Shown here: positions 11,810-27,606 of the stretch, one piece after another
Position numbering within the stretch: the stretch's first letter is position 1
Layout of the letters: each line of letters starts with the position of its first letter
NCBI GenBank assembly: GCA_022385755.1
Contig: MU278365.1
Location: 310,001-374,000, forward strand
DNA: 64,000 bases
Source of the DNA: Trametopsis cervina
Lineage: Eukaryota; Basidiomycota; Agaricomycetes; Polyporales; Irpicaceae
Reading direction: 5' to 3'
The notes under the pieces: generated by a model
Told to the model about the DNA's origin: nothing
Seen by the model: the letters and a program-made list of their open reading frames with translations, nothing else
The model's database searches: none
Program-made: the position numbers and the translations under genes

Positions 11810-14198
11810 TCATTTCTTGATAATGTCATTGCTTTCAATCCACTTCTTCGGGACGCCTTTGGAAATAAGCAATTCAACCACAGTCTTGACCTGTTTGCCT
11901 TGAACCAGGACTTCCGTGTCGGTGGTTTTGCCTTGCAGAGGGGCAACTAATCCAGAAGCGCGGTTCAGGTGAGGAAGCATAGCGACCCCTAGCTGAAGCG
12001 TACCTGATGTTGAGCTAGAGCACGTTCGTCGCAGCTCTTCAGCGAGCTCCTCTGCCTTCAACCCAAACAATTCAAAGCCAGTGATAAGTGTGACCGCCTT
12101 TCGACCTTGTCTCATTTTGACGGTGACGGATACAGGCTTCACTTGGCCCTTCCTGATCGTTGATCGAGTGCAGTAAGTTGAGAGAACATAAACGTCCATC
12201 AAGGGCTGGGTGCTTACTTTTGAATCGGATCGTTATTATCTGTTCGGACCTCGTACCAGTTTTGCATGTTCTCTCGAACGCGCTTGAGGGCGTCATCTCT
12301 TTTGAGGAATTCCGGCGTATCCTCATTTTTCACCGCGACGGCACGAGCAAGTGCATCATCTTCGACCACGTTGATATACTGTGGTTCATGGACGTTAACA
12401 AGTTGTTTTGTCAACACGTAGCTGTTAAAGATCTCTCTGATAGCAGTGAGGGTAAACAGATCGGACGTGCTAATATGTATATGTGTTAGTTTATAGTTTG
12501 CGGGTGGATGAGTGGGCTTGCTCACTCCTTCTCTGCTGCCACAAACCACGCGATCGTAGGCCCGAACGGCTTCCATAACTCGGTGACAGTGATTTCACTC
12601 TTCTTCTTCTCTTCTTCTTCTCTTTCTCTCTTTTCCCGTTCTTCTGCCTTCTCTTTCTTTTGCTCGATACTGTGAACCGTGCGATGGGGTCTGTGGCCTA
12701 CAACGGCTGGATGTGCAGGAAAGATACCTGTGGTTGAAAGTGAAACTTAGTACTTAGCTATGTTTCCTATGCTTGGATTCCCACCTGTGACGACAACATC
12801 GCCTTTGTTTTCCTTGAGCTTTAACAATCCTTCTTTAGCGCACGCTTTCAGGAATGCTTTGACGGATTTATATGATGACTGCTTGATGTCAATTGCGCTC
12901 GAATCTAAGGGGGAGGGATACGGTAAGGGACAACCTAGACTAGTCTTATTGGTGTGATGACTGACCAACAAGACCCTGTGGACCCAGAGCATATGCAGGT
13001 CTGGTAGGCAGAACGTAGTTAGCCCAGAACGCTGATGCAGACATCGGAAACGAAGAAGGAGGCAACTTGGATAATGTTGTCGAAATCGCTTGAAGTAACG
13101 CATTGCGTAGACAGAACGAGACGTCTAAGAAGGTTTGTCAGTACCTTGCCAATAGGCTGTGCCAATGGACAGATTTGACCTTCCGGTGGCAATGTCGGGA
13201 CGGACACGTCTTCGAGAGGTCTTTGAGTATCTTGAGAAGACTCTTGCGCGGATTGAGAACCCATCGGTGTATTCCGCACATCGTCTTGTGCGGCCTTGTC
13301 TTCGGATCCTCCAGCTTTACTCCCGTCTTCGCTGTCGTCTTGTGGAGCCTCCGACGTATGCACTATCTCTCTCGGCTCAGGCATGTCGAGTTTATTACTG
13401 GATCCCATGTCCCACATAAAGTCTTTCCAAGTGTGAAGCACGTATACTGCCTTCCCTTTCGCATCTTCGTCACTGGCCTGCTTGAGTTCGTCGCTGGAGA
13501 GTGCTGCTCGGCCGACAGCCACGGGATAGCCAAGAACGGTACCTCGATGATACTGCGCTATAGAGACGAGCTGATCCTGTGTAAAATCAGAGGTATGTTG
13601 GACGACTTGCTTGTGTATGCGGTTGGATGCGTTAATGGGAGTGGTTTGTGGGAAATCGTGACACACTGACCTCCTGGAATCATCAGATCTGCTCCTCCTT
13701 TCAACTTTGGGATCACTGCGGCAGGAGTAGTGAGAGTAGGAAGGATGTTTGGTTGCTTCCAGAGAGTATATACTGATAAGAACAGCCTTAGCATTCCTAT
13801 AGTTTGAGGAGGTGAACTACGCCACCGCTTGGAATAAGTGCTTCCGATCCTTTGCCTATGGTGAACCAAAGCGGATCTCCTTGAGGGGACAGATAGACAA
13901 CCTGTTCCGGTACATATAAATGAGCCTAAGTACATCCTCAGGGAAGAAGAGACATACCCCGGGCTCGTTGACATGATTACTGAACTTCTGCAATAGCAAC
14001 CCTTCGGGTACCAGCAGATCCCCCTCATCGCTCGGCAGTCCAAATTCTGTAACAACGCGTTGTCTGAGTCTACGACGGTCTGAACTTCGGAGGGGTGCTG
14101 TTATGTTCGCATTCGCTTAAGCTCAGGAAGGATTTGGTTGGAAAGCTGCTGCCAGTCTCACCGGAAGTTTTGACGTCAGCGAGAGGTTTCTTGAACAT
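11810..14198 (-). CDS. TMA64: Translation factor eIF2D (ligatin/TMA64)
   Basis: eIF2D/Tma64 binds the 40S ribosomal subunit and acts in recycling of tRNA and mRNA after termination. Start at 14198 is supported by the conserved N terminus MFKKPLADVKTS, which joins across a short intron (donor gtgaga) to PLRSSDRRRLRQRVVTEF. Further domains in order are a PUA-type region, a winged-helix/SWIB-like middle (exons around 12.7-13.1 kb) and a C-terminal SUI1 domain with KMRQGRKAVTLITGFELFGL and LPHLNRASG, ending in ESNDIIKK. The long charged linker (SSEAPQDDSEDGSKAGGSED) near 13.3 kb is acidic and probably disordered. Many short introns break the gene. Its stop faces the MYND gene. Confidence 0.9.
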
Positions 14199-14491
14199 TG
14201 AAATGATGCCAATGGCCACTTATATGTTAGATATTCGTCCAAAAGTATATGTGTGAGATATTCGTGTGATAATGTTCAATGGTAGATCAGGGTTAGACGC
14301 ATGACCAAGATGAACGATTTGCCTCCCGCCTTGGATGTATGGGAAGTTCACACGCCACAAAGACAGTTACTTACAATGCCAGTATTTTTCTCGACGAGTT
14401 CGCATTGCTCTGCACGTGATTACTACTACATAAATGATCTAATAGGGAAAATAAGGGTGCTACAGAATGTGTACAATATTTTGTGAGATTT

Positions 14492-16906
14492 CTATTGATC
14501 GGCGGCCATGGCTACCTCTTTGCCCAGGGTCGGAGGGGAGTCGGCGGGTCGTAGCTCAGCTTCGCTTACCATAGCATGGAGTGGATGAGGTGGCTTGAAC
14601 GTCTTCAACTGAAGCTCCATCTGCTCTTCTAAGACATTATGTGACGATGCAGCGGCTACGAAGCCAAGGAAAGGCGGCGAAGGGTTCAATGGTCGAGTGC
14701 AGAACTCGGGGTGTGCCTGAAGCCCGACGAAGTATGGATGATCTGCAGACAAAGGTTGCTCAGGGAGATGCTTCAATCAAGGTTCAGTGCATAGTTACCC
14801 TCTAGCTCCAAAATTTGCATTCGCTCCCCCTTTTCATCGCGTCCCACGAAGTTGAGCCCGCTCGCTGTGAGTTTCTCGATATAGTCGGGGTTCACTTCGT
14901 AGCGATGACGATGTCTTTCCCAGACCTTCTCAGCACCACCGTACAATTTTCGAATCTTCGACCAATCTTCGCTTTTGGGTTCAAATACCGTCGGTCGTAA
15001 GCCCAAGCGCATGGTCCCACCCATATGGGTCCGCGAAATCTCAGGCATGAAGATGATAACAGGGTGCTTCGTGTCTTCCGCGAACTCCGTAGAGGTCGCT
15101 CCTACTCATATCAGCAAGAAGGTGCATCCAGTGTAGAATTTTCTTCACCAGTATAACCACAGACGTGTCGAGCCCATTCGATGACAGCGAGCTGGAAGCC
15201 CAAGCATATTCCCAGGTACGGCACCTTCTGCTCGCGGGCCCATTTGATGGCCAGCATCATACCCTCCGTTCCACGTTCTCCGAATCCTCCGGGAACTAGA
15301 ATACCACTAATGACATACATCAACCAAAGTTATGCGTAGAGGGTCACTTAGTTACTTACCCAGCAGATACTACTGCTTTCCAAGCGTCATGGTAACGAGC
15401 GGGATTAAGAACTTGAGATTCTGTTTCCAGATCTGACGAGTTGACCCACTGGACGACTCAATACTTACTGTATTAGGATCTATACTGCATGACTTACCTT
15501 CAAGTTGAGCTTACGGTGGCTCCTAAACGCCGAATGTTCAAGAGCTTTCACGACAGACATGTAAGAGTCTTGGAGATCAGTGTACTTCCCAACAAGGGCG
15601 ATGGTAACTTCGTCGTATAATCGTTCTTGGCTCCAGAAGAGGTGAGTTATACACCACGGTAACAAAATTTTAGCTTACCGGCTTGTCAGTTCCTTCCAGC
15701 GATCTCCAAGGTCCAATCCTCGGTCGATCATGGCCTTTGTGAGAGTTATACTTGACAAGTTCAGCCTTTTCTGAAGGAACTGGATAATCCCTTGTGACTG
15801 CAACAGCAGTGGAACATGATAGACGGACGAAACGTCGTGAACGCCTATGACCTGATCCGATGCGACGTGACAGAACATCGATATCTTCGCCTTTGTAGCC
15901 GGGTCCAAGGGTTTCCTGACTATAAGACGGCAGGCAATCTATGCACTGTTTTCATGAAAAATCCAGAGGAGAGCGGAATGTATGAATACCAGATCAGGTA
16001 ATAATCCCAGCCCTCGTAAAGCATGGACTGTCGTTTGTGTTGGTTTCGTCTTTTGTTCGCCGTGCATGTCCGGGACCAAAGAGACGTGGATCAGCGCGAA
16101 GTTCTCATATCCGACGCGGAATTGGAATTGCCGCATAGCTTCAACGAAAGGTGCAGATTCGATGTCACCCACGGTACCACCAAGCTACAGCAAAGGATCT
16201 CAGGCTGGTGTGATCGCTGAACGGTAAAAGCAATACCTCAACGATGCAGACATCCGGTTCCTCTCCTGTCTCGTCCACAGGGATTTTTGACACTCGTTCT
16301 ATCCAGTCTTGAATGGCATTGGTAACATGGGGCACAATCTAGAGCAAGAAAATATGGGTACAGTGAGCATGTCATGGTATCGTAGAAAAGGTGGCGATCC
16401 CTCTCACCTGAACGGTTTTCCCTAAATAATCTCCACGGCGCTAGGAAATAATTTCAGGTCTGTTTGTGAAGCGACCATGCAAAGGTACGAACCTCCTTCT
16501 CGATGACTTCCCTGTAAATCTTTCCAGTAGTAATGTTGTTATCTCTTGAAAGCGTCACATTCAAGTATCTTTCGTAGTTTCCGAGGTCCAGATCCACTTC
16601 GCCGCCATCGTTTAACACATATACTTCGCCTTCAGTATACTATCATGAGTACAGTGTTCGTGCTGTAATGACAATCTTACCGTGCTCCTGAGGTCTCATA
16701 GTACCGGCATCAATATTCATATAAGGGTCAATTTTGATTGCAGTGACTTTAAGTCCTGTCGTTTTAAGGAGCAGTCCAGTCGATGATGCTAACAAAAACT
16801 AAAATGAGAGCGCGAAAGAACGACCCAGTGCATTTCCTAGCGCACCGATAACACCCTTTCCAATGCCGCTAACAACTCCTCCAGATACTACGATATATTT
16901 CGTCAT
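14492..16906 (-). CDS. URA7: CTP synthase
   Basis: CTP synthase makes CTP from UTP, ATP and glutamine, the last step of pyrimidine nucleotide synthesis. The start [19 protein letters not shown] carries the P-loop of the synthase domain. Further exons read [29 protein letters not shown] and RLNLSSITL, then the C-terminal class I glutamine amidotransferase domain with [18 protein letters not shown] (nucleophile Cys) and the His/Glu pair in GLQAHPEF. The gene has many small introns. The C terminus is short and ends [12 protein letters not shown] synthase is cytosolic and can form filaments. A 262-bp divergent region separates it from the first RBR ligase gene. Confidence 0.95.
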
Positions 16907-17168
16907 GACTGTGGGACGGCTGCAGTGGTGTCGGGTTTAGATGGGTGTCGGTGGCCAATGCAGGCAAACCGCGATCTGGAAAGAAATTTACTGTACTGTG
17001 TGGGCGCCTGGTGGCGCACGGGCCGGCACTACAGTGCAAGAATTCATGCAAGACGAGCCACGGGAATCTCACGTTTACCATGTTCACACTCTATAAGCAC
17101 TGCGCAGCACGCATTTCTGCACTTGAACCTCACCAGGGCCTCCTCGCTCGAAACACATACCGTGGTAC
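16907..17168. promoter_or_regulatory. Divergent promoter region, CTP synthase/RBR ligase 1
   Basis: 262 bp lie between two diverging start codons (16906 minus, 17169 plus). The sequence contains no recognisable TATA box or repeat; it should carry both promoters. Confidence 0.5.
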
Positions 17169-19283
17169 ATGGCGTCGGATGTTGAACTGAGTCGTCTTCT
17201 CAATGAACTAACTCCAGCTGAGATCGCCGAAATACTGGAGCTGACTTCAGTTGAGGTCGACGAAATACTGCAGCAACCTCTCCCCAACCTTGCGGATGGG
17301 AAGTCATCATCATCATTGGATGAGCACGCCACGGATGAGGAGTCTGTGCTGGCGATGTGGGCGGCGGACGTCCAAGTGTCCACTGACGCCGTGCTTGCCC
17401 AGGCGCTGCAGCACTCGGACGACGCTGCCTTCATCGCCAGCCATCAGTATGCGCAGCGACTGCTTGCTGCGGAGAAAAGGAACGCCCTCGATGCTGAGTT
17501 TGCGTGGCGACTGCAAGAGTTGGAGAACAAGGGAGGTGTCATAGACGATATATACGATATTGAACAAGTCCTTGGTATTGAAGAGATTGAGAGCATTTTG
17601 GTGAGTACCTTAGTGTATGATGTGGACGAGTCAATTTATGACACCAACTAGGCCAGCAACCCAAACGAGAAAGGCAAGGGTGCGATTAAGCCCAATCATC
17701 GTGAAGCGCACGACTGGGTTCAGCTCGAAGTCGACGACGACTTCGATGGTAAGTAATACACACATAGGGCAGGTATCATTCGATCTGACACGTTAACAGC
17801 CCAAGTCGACAGCACTCAGCAGAAACCATCGATCAATGAATGTGGAATCTGCATGGAGGCGATTCAGCTCGTCCATTCCCCCGTTAACGCCGCTCGATAT
17901 CGCCAGGTTTCCACTTCAACTACGCGTCCCTTTGGCGTGGCGATACCTTGCCCGGGAGATCACCAATATTGTCAAGAGTGTCTTGTTTTCTATATCAAGT
18001 TGAAAATCGATCCTAACGGTGACGGTCGTGGTAACCCTAACACAATCGTCTTCCCTATCGTTTGCCCCGGGTGTTCGATCGCGGACGAGGGGGGAGGCTT
18101 GACGGATGAGATTGCTTCCCGCATCTTATCCGAGAAAGACTTTCAGATATGGGTATGCATCCACAACATACCCTCAGCCTTTCCTAAGCTGAGAAACATG
18201 TTTAGCGCCGCCAAAGGCTGCTTGATAGCCGTCCTCGGGTGTACTGCCCTAACAAGCAATGTTCGGTACTTGTTCAAAACCACGAGGATACCGTTGGCCC
18301 TCAAGTGGAGTGTCTGGCGTGCCATCACTTAATGTGCATACCATGCCGATCCCCATGGCATGATAGTAAGCTGCACATCCGTTGTCGGTGTCACAACACG
18401 TTAACCTCTTCGTAATAGATCTCACATGCCAACAATATCAGGTAAGAAAGAAAGGCCGTCTGAGCTGCTTTCGCTAAAACGTCTTAGGCTCTTCCGCCCG
18501 ACGAGCGTGCGCCTGAAGATCAGCAAGCGTTGCAATTGATGCAGGTGAGTTTCTCGTATGTACACTTGACAAGGTCAGGCTTAATCTTCTCCAAAGGCGC
18601 AAGACTGGCGTAGATGTCCGGAGTGCATGATTATTGTCGAGCTCACCATCGGCTGTAATCATGTCACTTGCCGGTGTGGTAGCCAATTCTGCTTTAAATG
18701 TGGCTGTGCGTACAACGTAGTCTTCAGGTGGTTTGTTATCCAAATACTCACACCCCTACCAGCAAAATGGGATGCTAAAATGTCCAAATGCACACGAAAC
18801 CCGCCGTGCGCTCTATGGGACGAAGACATGTTATTAGAGGCACAAGCGCGGTTACACCGCAACCCACCCCCCGGTGCAAATCTCGTCCGTCGCCGACCGC
18901 CACTTGCCATACTCAACGAAAGGGTCGTCCCATACCCGCTCCACATTATACGCGCTGCTATTCCAAATCCTCTGCCAGTTTGGCGAGCGCATTTCGTCTG
19001 GTTTGCCGGTTGGCTGATGAATATCTTCCGTCTGCGACGTGGCTTCAATTTCGCTCGTAGGCCTGCTCCAGTTGCACATCCTGCGCACCAACCCCTGCTC
19101 CCTGGGCACGCCGACAATCTCGCCCACGGTGATCAGAACATGAACCCGAACGAGGATTGGATGCTAGAGCCCTATGTGTACCCCCCTTTCGCTCAAATCC
19201 CCTTGGGGCTCTATTTGCTTGGTTATTATTCTCTCATTGCGGTATTGATGTTTAACGTGGAATGGCTCGTAAAATTGTCGTAG
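17169..19283 (+). CDS. RBR-type E3 ubiquitin ligase, tandem copy 1
   Basis: RING-between-RING ligases pass ubiquitin from E2 to a RING2 cysteine and then to substrate. Exon 1 has a helical N terminus (LTPAEIAEILELTSVEVDEI) that could be UBA/CUE-like, then a block shared with copy 2 (LAQALQHSDDAAFIASHQYA). RING1 starts at ECGICMEAIQLVHSP with a CPGDHQYCQECL core and a CPGCS end. The IBR is RVYCPNKQCSVLVQ to CHHLMCIPCRSPWH. RING2 is RRCPECMIIVELTIGCNHVTC, where the Cys in IGCNH is the expected catalytic residue, followed by CGSQFCFKCG. After KWDAKMSKCTRNP the tail is Arg/Pro-rich and ends in a hydrophobic stretch (FAQIPLGLYLLGYYSLIAVL). Unlike copy 2 it has no terminal Cys/His finger. Possible intron near 19173 would change only the extreme C terminus. 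Confidence 0.85.
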
Positions 19284-19505
19284 ATAACTGTAACACCCCC
19301 TGAATCTCACACTGCGACCTTGGAATACAATGGGCGTAAGGGCGTATCTCTTTCACAAACGATTCTCTCAGCTATGGCTTGCAGATTCTGAGAAGCTATG
19401 GGGCGGACCGGCCGCCGGCATCATAACTGGGGCTGCAGCATGGGATCCCACGGCCCTTCTTGAGTCTGATCTCTCATCTTGCAGCTCACGACCACCAACA
19501 GAACG

Positions 19506-21997
19506 ATGTTAGCAATGCTGGAAAGCGGCGATTCAGCCTCACAGCTGCTCATAGCACAGCTCCTAACAGAAGACCTTCGCGTAGCCGAGGAGGCCAGGCA
19601 GCTCGAGCAAGCCCAGCTCACCCAAACTCTTGCGGACTCCGCTCGCTTCAGTGGCACTATTCCTCAGAGGGTGTTGCCAAGTGTAGCGATAAGCGATGCT
19701 GAGATAGCACTGGCCATGCTGGCGGCCGACGTCCGAGTGTCCAGCGACGCCGCGTTTGCCCAGGCGCTGCAGCACTCGGACGACGCTGCCTCCATCGCCA
19801 GTCGTCAATATGCGCAGCAACTACTTGCTGCGGAGAAGAAGATCGCGCTCGACAGTGAGTTTGCACGTCGTCTGCAACAGATGGAGAATGCCGGGGAAGG
19901 CAAAGTGGATCCTACATACGATGCAGAGCGTGTCCTCGGTGTTGGTGAGATCGAGCGTATATTGGTGGGTGTATCGCCATTTCTCCTTGTTTGATGGTTG
20001 CTCATATACGATAGGCTCACAATCCCAATGAGAAAGGGAAGGGAAAGGCCGTAGTCGGTCGCTTCGAACCGAATTACGCGACTCGTTTTGGAAAGCGGTT
20101 CGAACTCGACGACGACGACGACGACAACGACAGTATATTATGTGAGTATTGCGTGCATGATATTGGCATTATTTGGTCCTAACAAGCAGACAGTCGATCT
20201 GGATGAGGATGAGCAGCAAGTACCGCTGGGTCCTGAGTGTGCAATCTGCATGGAACCCTTCCAGCTGGTGCACTCCCCAGTCAATGCTGCGAAATACCAT
20301 CCGGTTGCGTCGTCAAAGAAGCTCCCATTCGGTCTGTCCATCCCATGCCCCGGGTCCCACAAGTATTGCCAGGCTTGTCTTGCGTCTTATATCAAGTTGA
20401 AGATTGATCCCGATAACGACGGGAGTGGCAATCCCAATACAGTCGTTTTCCCCATTCGCTGTCCTGAATGCTCAATCGTGAACTGGGAAAGCGGTATCAC
20501 AGATGACATCGCCACTCGCGTATTATCTGAGAAGGATATGATAACGTGGGTGAGTGTTATCCGTTCGTATTTGTTTGTGCCAGAGGTTGAGAGTGAGCTC
20601 TCTAGCACCATCAAAGGATTCTGGATAGCCTCCCTCGCATATACTGCCCCAATAAACAGTGCTCGGCACTTGTCCAGGTCCATGACGATCCCAACGAACC
20701 ACAAGCTGAATGCCCGGTTTGCAACACGTTGATGTGCGTTCCATGCAGAGTGCAGTGGCACGCCAGTAAGTCACACATGTATCCTCTATTATAGCACATA
20801 CCTGATACTTCCCGGCAGATTACACATGTGAAGAGTATCAGGTGCGCAGGGCCAATTCTGCCGGTTTTCAGAACTGATGTGCCCCAGGATCTTCCTCTCG
20901 ACGAGCGGGCGCCCGAGGATCAACAGGCGCTGCAGCTGATGCGGGTGAGTCCAGTATGACTGTGAAATCATAGATAAATGGTATAAACGTCTAAACAGGC
21001 ACAACACTGGCGTCGATGCCCACAATGCAAGATCATCGTGGAACTCACGTCTGGCTGCCACCATATCACCTGTCGGTGTGGGAGCCAGTTCTGTTTCAAA
21101 TGTGGCTGTACGTGCTCGTGTTCGCCGCGAAGCTGATGCTCGACGTGCTCACGCCGCCAATAGCAAAATGGGATATTCAGAAACGCAAATGCACGCGGAA
21201 CCCGACTTGCGATCTCTGGGACGAAGAGATGCTGCTCGAAGAGCAGGAACGGGAACGTGTTGCCAGAGCCCTCCCTCCCGGTCAAGGGGCCTTTGGTATG
21301 TTCGAGTTGCGAGCGCGAGGCGCACTACTTCCGCATTACGAACCTCGTGGGCAAGCTCCAGCGTTCGCTCCGCCGGCCTACCAGCCTGCACCTGCACCTA
21401 TACTCCACAGACATCACGGTAATAACGGCCCCGAAATGATGCACTGGATGATGGAACCTGGTGCGTATCGTCTCTGTCTCTCCCCTAACCAACCCCCATC
21501 CTAAGCCCGGGCAGGTCCGTACTGTGTGCCCGTTATGGTCGCTGGCGCGGTACCGGTGCTCTTCTGCGTACGCAGCGCTCATATGACGTACGGACCACTT
21601 CATGTGTAGTCTGATCGTCTTGTGAGCAATGCGCACGTCCGAAGAGCTCTTGTAGCCTTGGACTCGTCCTCTTCCCCTCCTACTCGATTTTCTCTGCAGT
21701 GTGAAACTCCTATGACATTTTTGCTCATCATATCGACTCTCTGCAGGCGGCTTACGCACGAAGCACATGTTCACGAGGGGGATGGTTGCCAGCCTCGACT
21801 GTGGATACTGCAACGCACGGCTCAACTCTCTCGCGGATCTGCGGTACCACCTGGCTCATACGAGTCAGCATGAGGTGTGGGCCTGTTGTGGCAGGTTCTT
21901 TAAGAGGGAGAACGACTTTGACAAACATGTGTCCGCGAAATGGTTCGAGCATCATGAGAATCAAGTTGTGAGAGAAAATGGGATGGTGAGGAGATGA
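19506..21997 (+). CDS. RBR-type E3 ubiquitin ligase, tandem copy 2
   Basis: Close paralogue of the gene at 17169, same strand, about 220 bp downstream. The first ATG in frame is 19506 (MLAMLESGDSASQLLIAQLL); a second lies at 19515. The N-terminal half shares LAQALQHSDD-type sequence with copy 1, then an acidic DDDDDDND run. RING1 is PECAICMEPFQLVHSPVNAA to CPECS, the IBR contains YCPNKQCSALVQ and CVPCRVQWH, and RING2 is RRCPQCKIIVELTSGCHHITC with the catalytic Cys in SGCHH. The tail (FAPPAYQPAPAPILHRHHG) leads, after introns in about 21460-21745, into a last exon with LDCGYCNARLNSLADLRYHL and ACCGRFFKRENDFDKHV, a pair of C2H2-like finger elements common in Agaricomycete RBR proteins. Exact borders of the tail introns are uncertain. 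Confidence 0.85.
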
Positions 21998-22310
21998 GGG
22001 CGGCTACCAGGCTCCCGCACGACAGCCTAAATTAGAACTGTAGACCAATTTTGCCGCTGTTTCATCGTTGCTATGATCATGTTAACCCGTGTCTGAGATA
22101 GTTAGCTAGACTAGGATACGTTGTAGAAAATTGTGCAAAAATAAGCTTTTAGTTGTTTACAGTTGGATGGCATACTGCCGACGTCCGCCGCTGGCACCTG
22201 ACATTCCAACAGAACTCGCTAAATATCTTTGACACACGAACGACGAATACGACCCAAAAGTGCACAGCGATAACATTCCTCGGTCATAAGTTATAACATA
22301 TTGTACGAAT
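21998..22310. other. Convergent spacer, RBR copy 2/Rds1-like gene
   Basis: 313 bp between two stop codons that face each other. It should hold both 3' UTRs. No gene or repeat seen. Confidence 0.5.
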
Positions 22311-23424
22311 TTAGGATTCAGGAGCAGACGGGTTCGGGAACTCCACGATCGCCACTCCAGTGAGGAGAGTCTGGTTGCTCGGGCTGGCACTGTCAGTAGA
22401 TACGACGGCTGCGTATGCGGTGCCGGCCAGGTTAGGGGGCACCACCGTTGTGTTCTTTGACGTGTCAATGGCGGTGTGGACAACGGAGAGTCCGTAGAAC
22501 CACGCGACGTTGAGAGCGCTGGCCGAGGACGGGAGGGAGAATTGGAGAGACACGGTCTTGTTTGCGGTTGGGTTGGGGGTGGTGATTTTGAAGGCGGGGA
22601 GGGGTGACACTGGTAGCGCGGGGTTTGTGGACGGGCAGGACGTGATGAATTGAGCTAGCGTGAGGGAACAGAGTCAGAGTTGTTGCGGTAGCGATGTATA
22701 GGGTGGTACGTACATGCAATTGAGAAGACACCGTTTACAGGCAGGGGAGTGTCGTTGGGGCCATTGAATGGGGCTTCCTTCTCGATGGCAGATGCGACCC
22801 AAGCATCGTGGCGAGCTTCAACTGCAAGAATGGACTGCGGCGGTGTCAGATGACGAGTGCAAGGCCCTCACACGGATGAAGACTCACCCCTGCTGCAGTC
22901 AAAATGTCCTTGTTGGTGATGAGCTGGGCTGCACCAAGGTAAGCTGAGGTCCCAGTTCCCTCAAGTGCTGCGGACAGCGCGGCAAAAGATTTCGCGTCGG
23001 TGTATGGGCTGGTTGGGATGTGTCAGTCCTCAGATATCAACAGTGGACAATGATACGCACAAGGTGTAGTTGCAAGGCTGTGTCGCGTTCGCTCCAAGGA
23101 GACTCTTCAGCTCCTGGACGTGGGTGGCCTCGTGTTGGCCAATTTGTACGAAGCGGTTGCGCACCCATGGCGCGAATCCTGCTTTGGCGAATGCTGCGGC
23201 ATCCAACTTGGCCAAGCCCTGAGAGTAGAAGGCGTTCTCGAGATGTTCGAGGGTGAGCGCAAAGTTAAGGACAACCTCGTCTAACGAGGATAGGGGTGTT
23301 TAGATATGGATGAATATAAAGTATCTGGGAACATACCGGTAATCTCAACGTCAGCACGCTTGAGTGGCATGGCCAAGGCAGATGCTGCACCGAGAGCAGC
23401 CACGAGAGCGTTGAAGGCGAACAT
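22311..23424 (-). CDS. Secreted ferritin-like (Rds1-type) stress protein
   Basis: The start [20 protein letters not shown] is a clear signal peptide, so the product should be secreted. The body is a ferritin-like four-helix domain: [19 protein letters not shown], then [17 protein letters not shown] and [11 protein letters not shown], with Glu/His residues at the positions that bind metal in such folds. The C-terminal half ([26 protein letters not shown], and a Thr/Ser-rich end) resembles a beta-rich, possibly surface-attached domain. Fission yeast rds1 is induced by nutrient or temperature stress; that is family knowledge and regulation here is untested. Short introns split the gene (one after RADVEIT, another near 22850 and 23000). 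A TATA-like box lies about 75 bp upstream of the ATG. Confidence 0.87.
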
Positions 23425-23495
23425 GTTGGGTAGAAGATGGAGGGGAGAGTGTTAGAGTAGGGTATCAGCCTGCATAAATTTGAAGCTGGAGGCGC

Positions 23496-23506
23496 GGTTT
23501 ATATAG
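23496..23506 (-). promoter_or_regulatory. TATA-like box of the Rds1-type gene
   Basis: On the minus strand the sequence reads CTATATAAACC about 75 bp before the start codon at 23424. The placement and match are good for a fungal TATA element and suggest a regulated, highly expressed gene. Confidence 0.6.
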
Positions 23507-27382
<3,876 letters not shown>

Positions 27383-27606
27383 TGACGTTGAGCCTGCCGA
27401 AAAAGCCCCGCCGCAGTGGCGGCTCACCAATAAACTAGGACAAATATGCGCCGGGTGGCCCGCTTATCAAGCCAAGCCACTTACAATACTGTACGATAGG
27501 ATGGATGTCGCGGAAAGCTCAAGTAAATCTGACAGCAAATACTGTATTATAAAATCGTCAATATCTACGTGTGGGTATATGCAAGCCAGCGGGGCCATCG
27601 ACTTCT

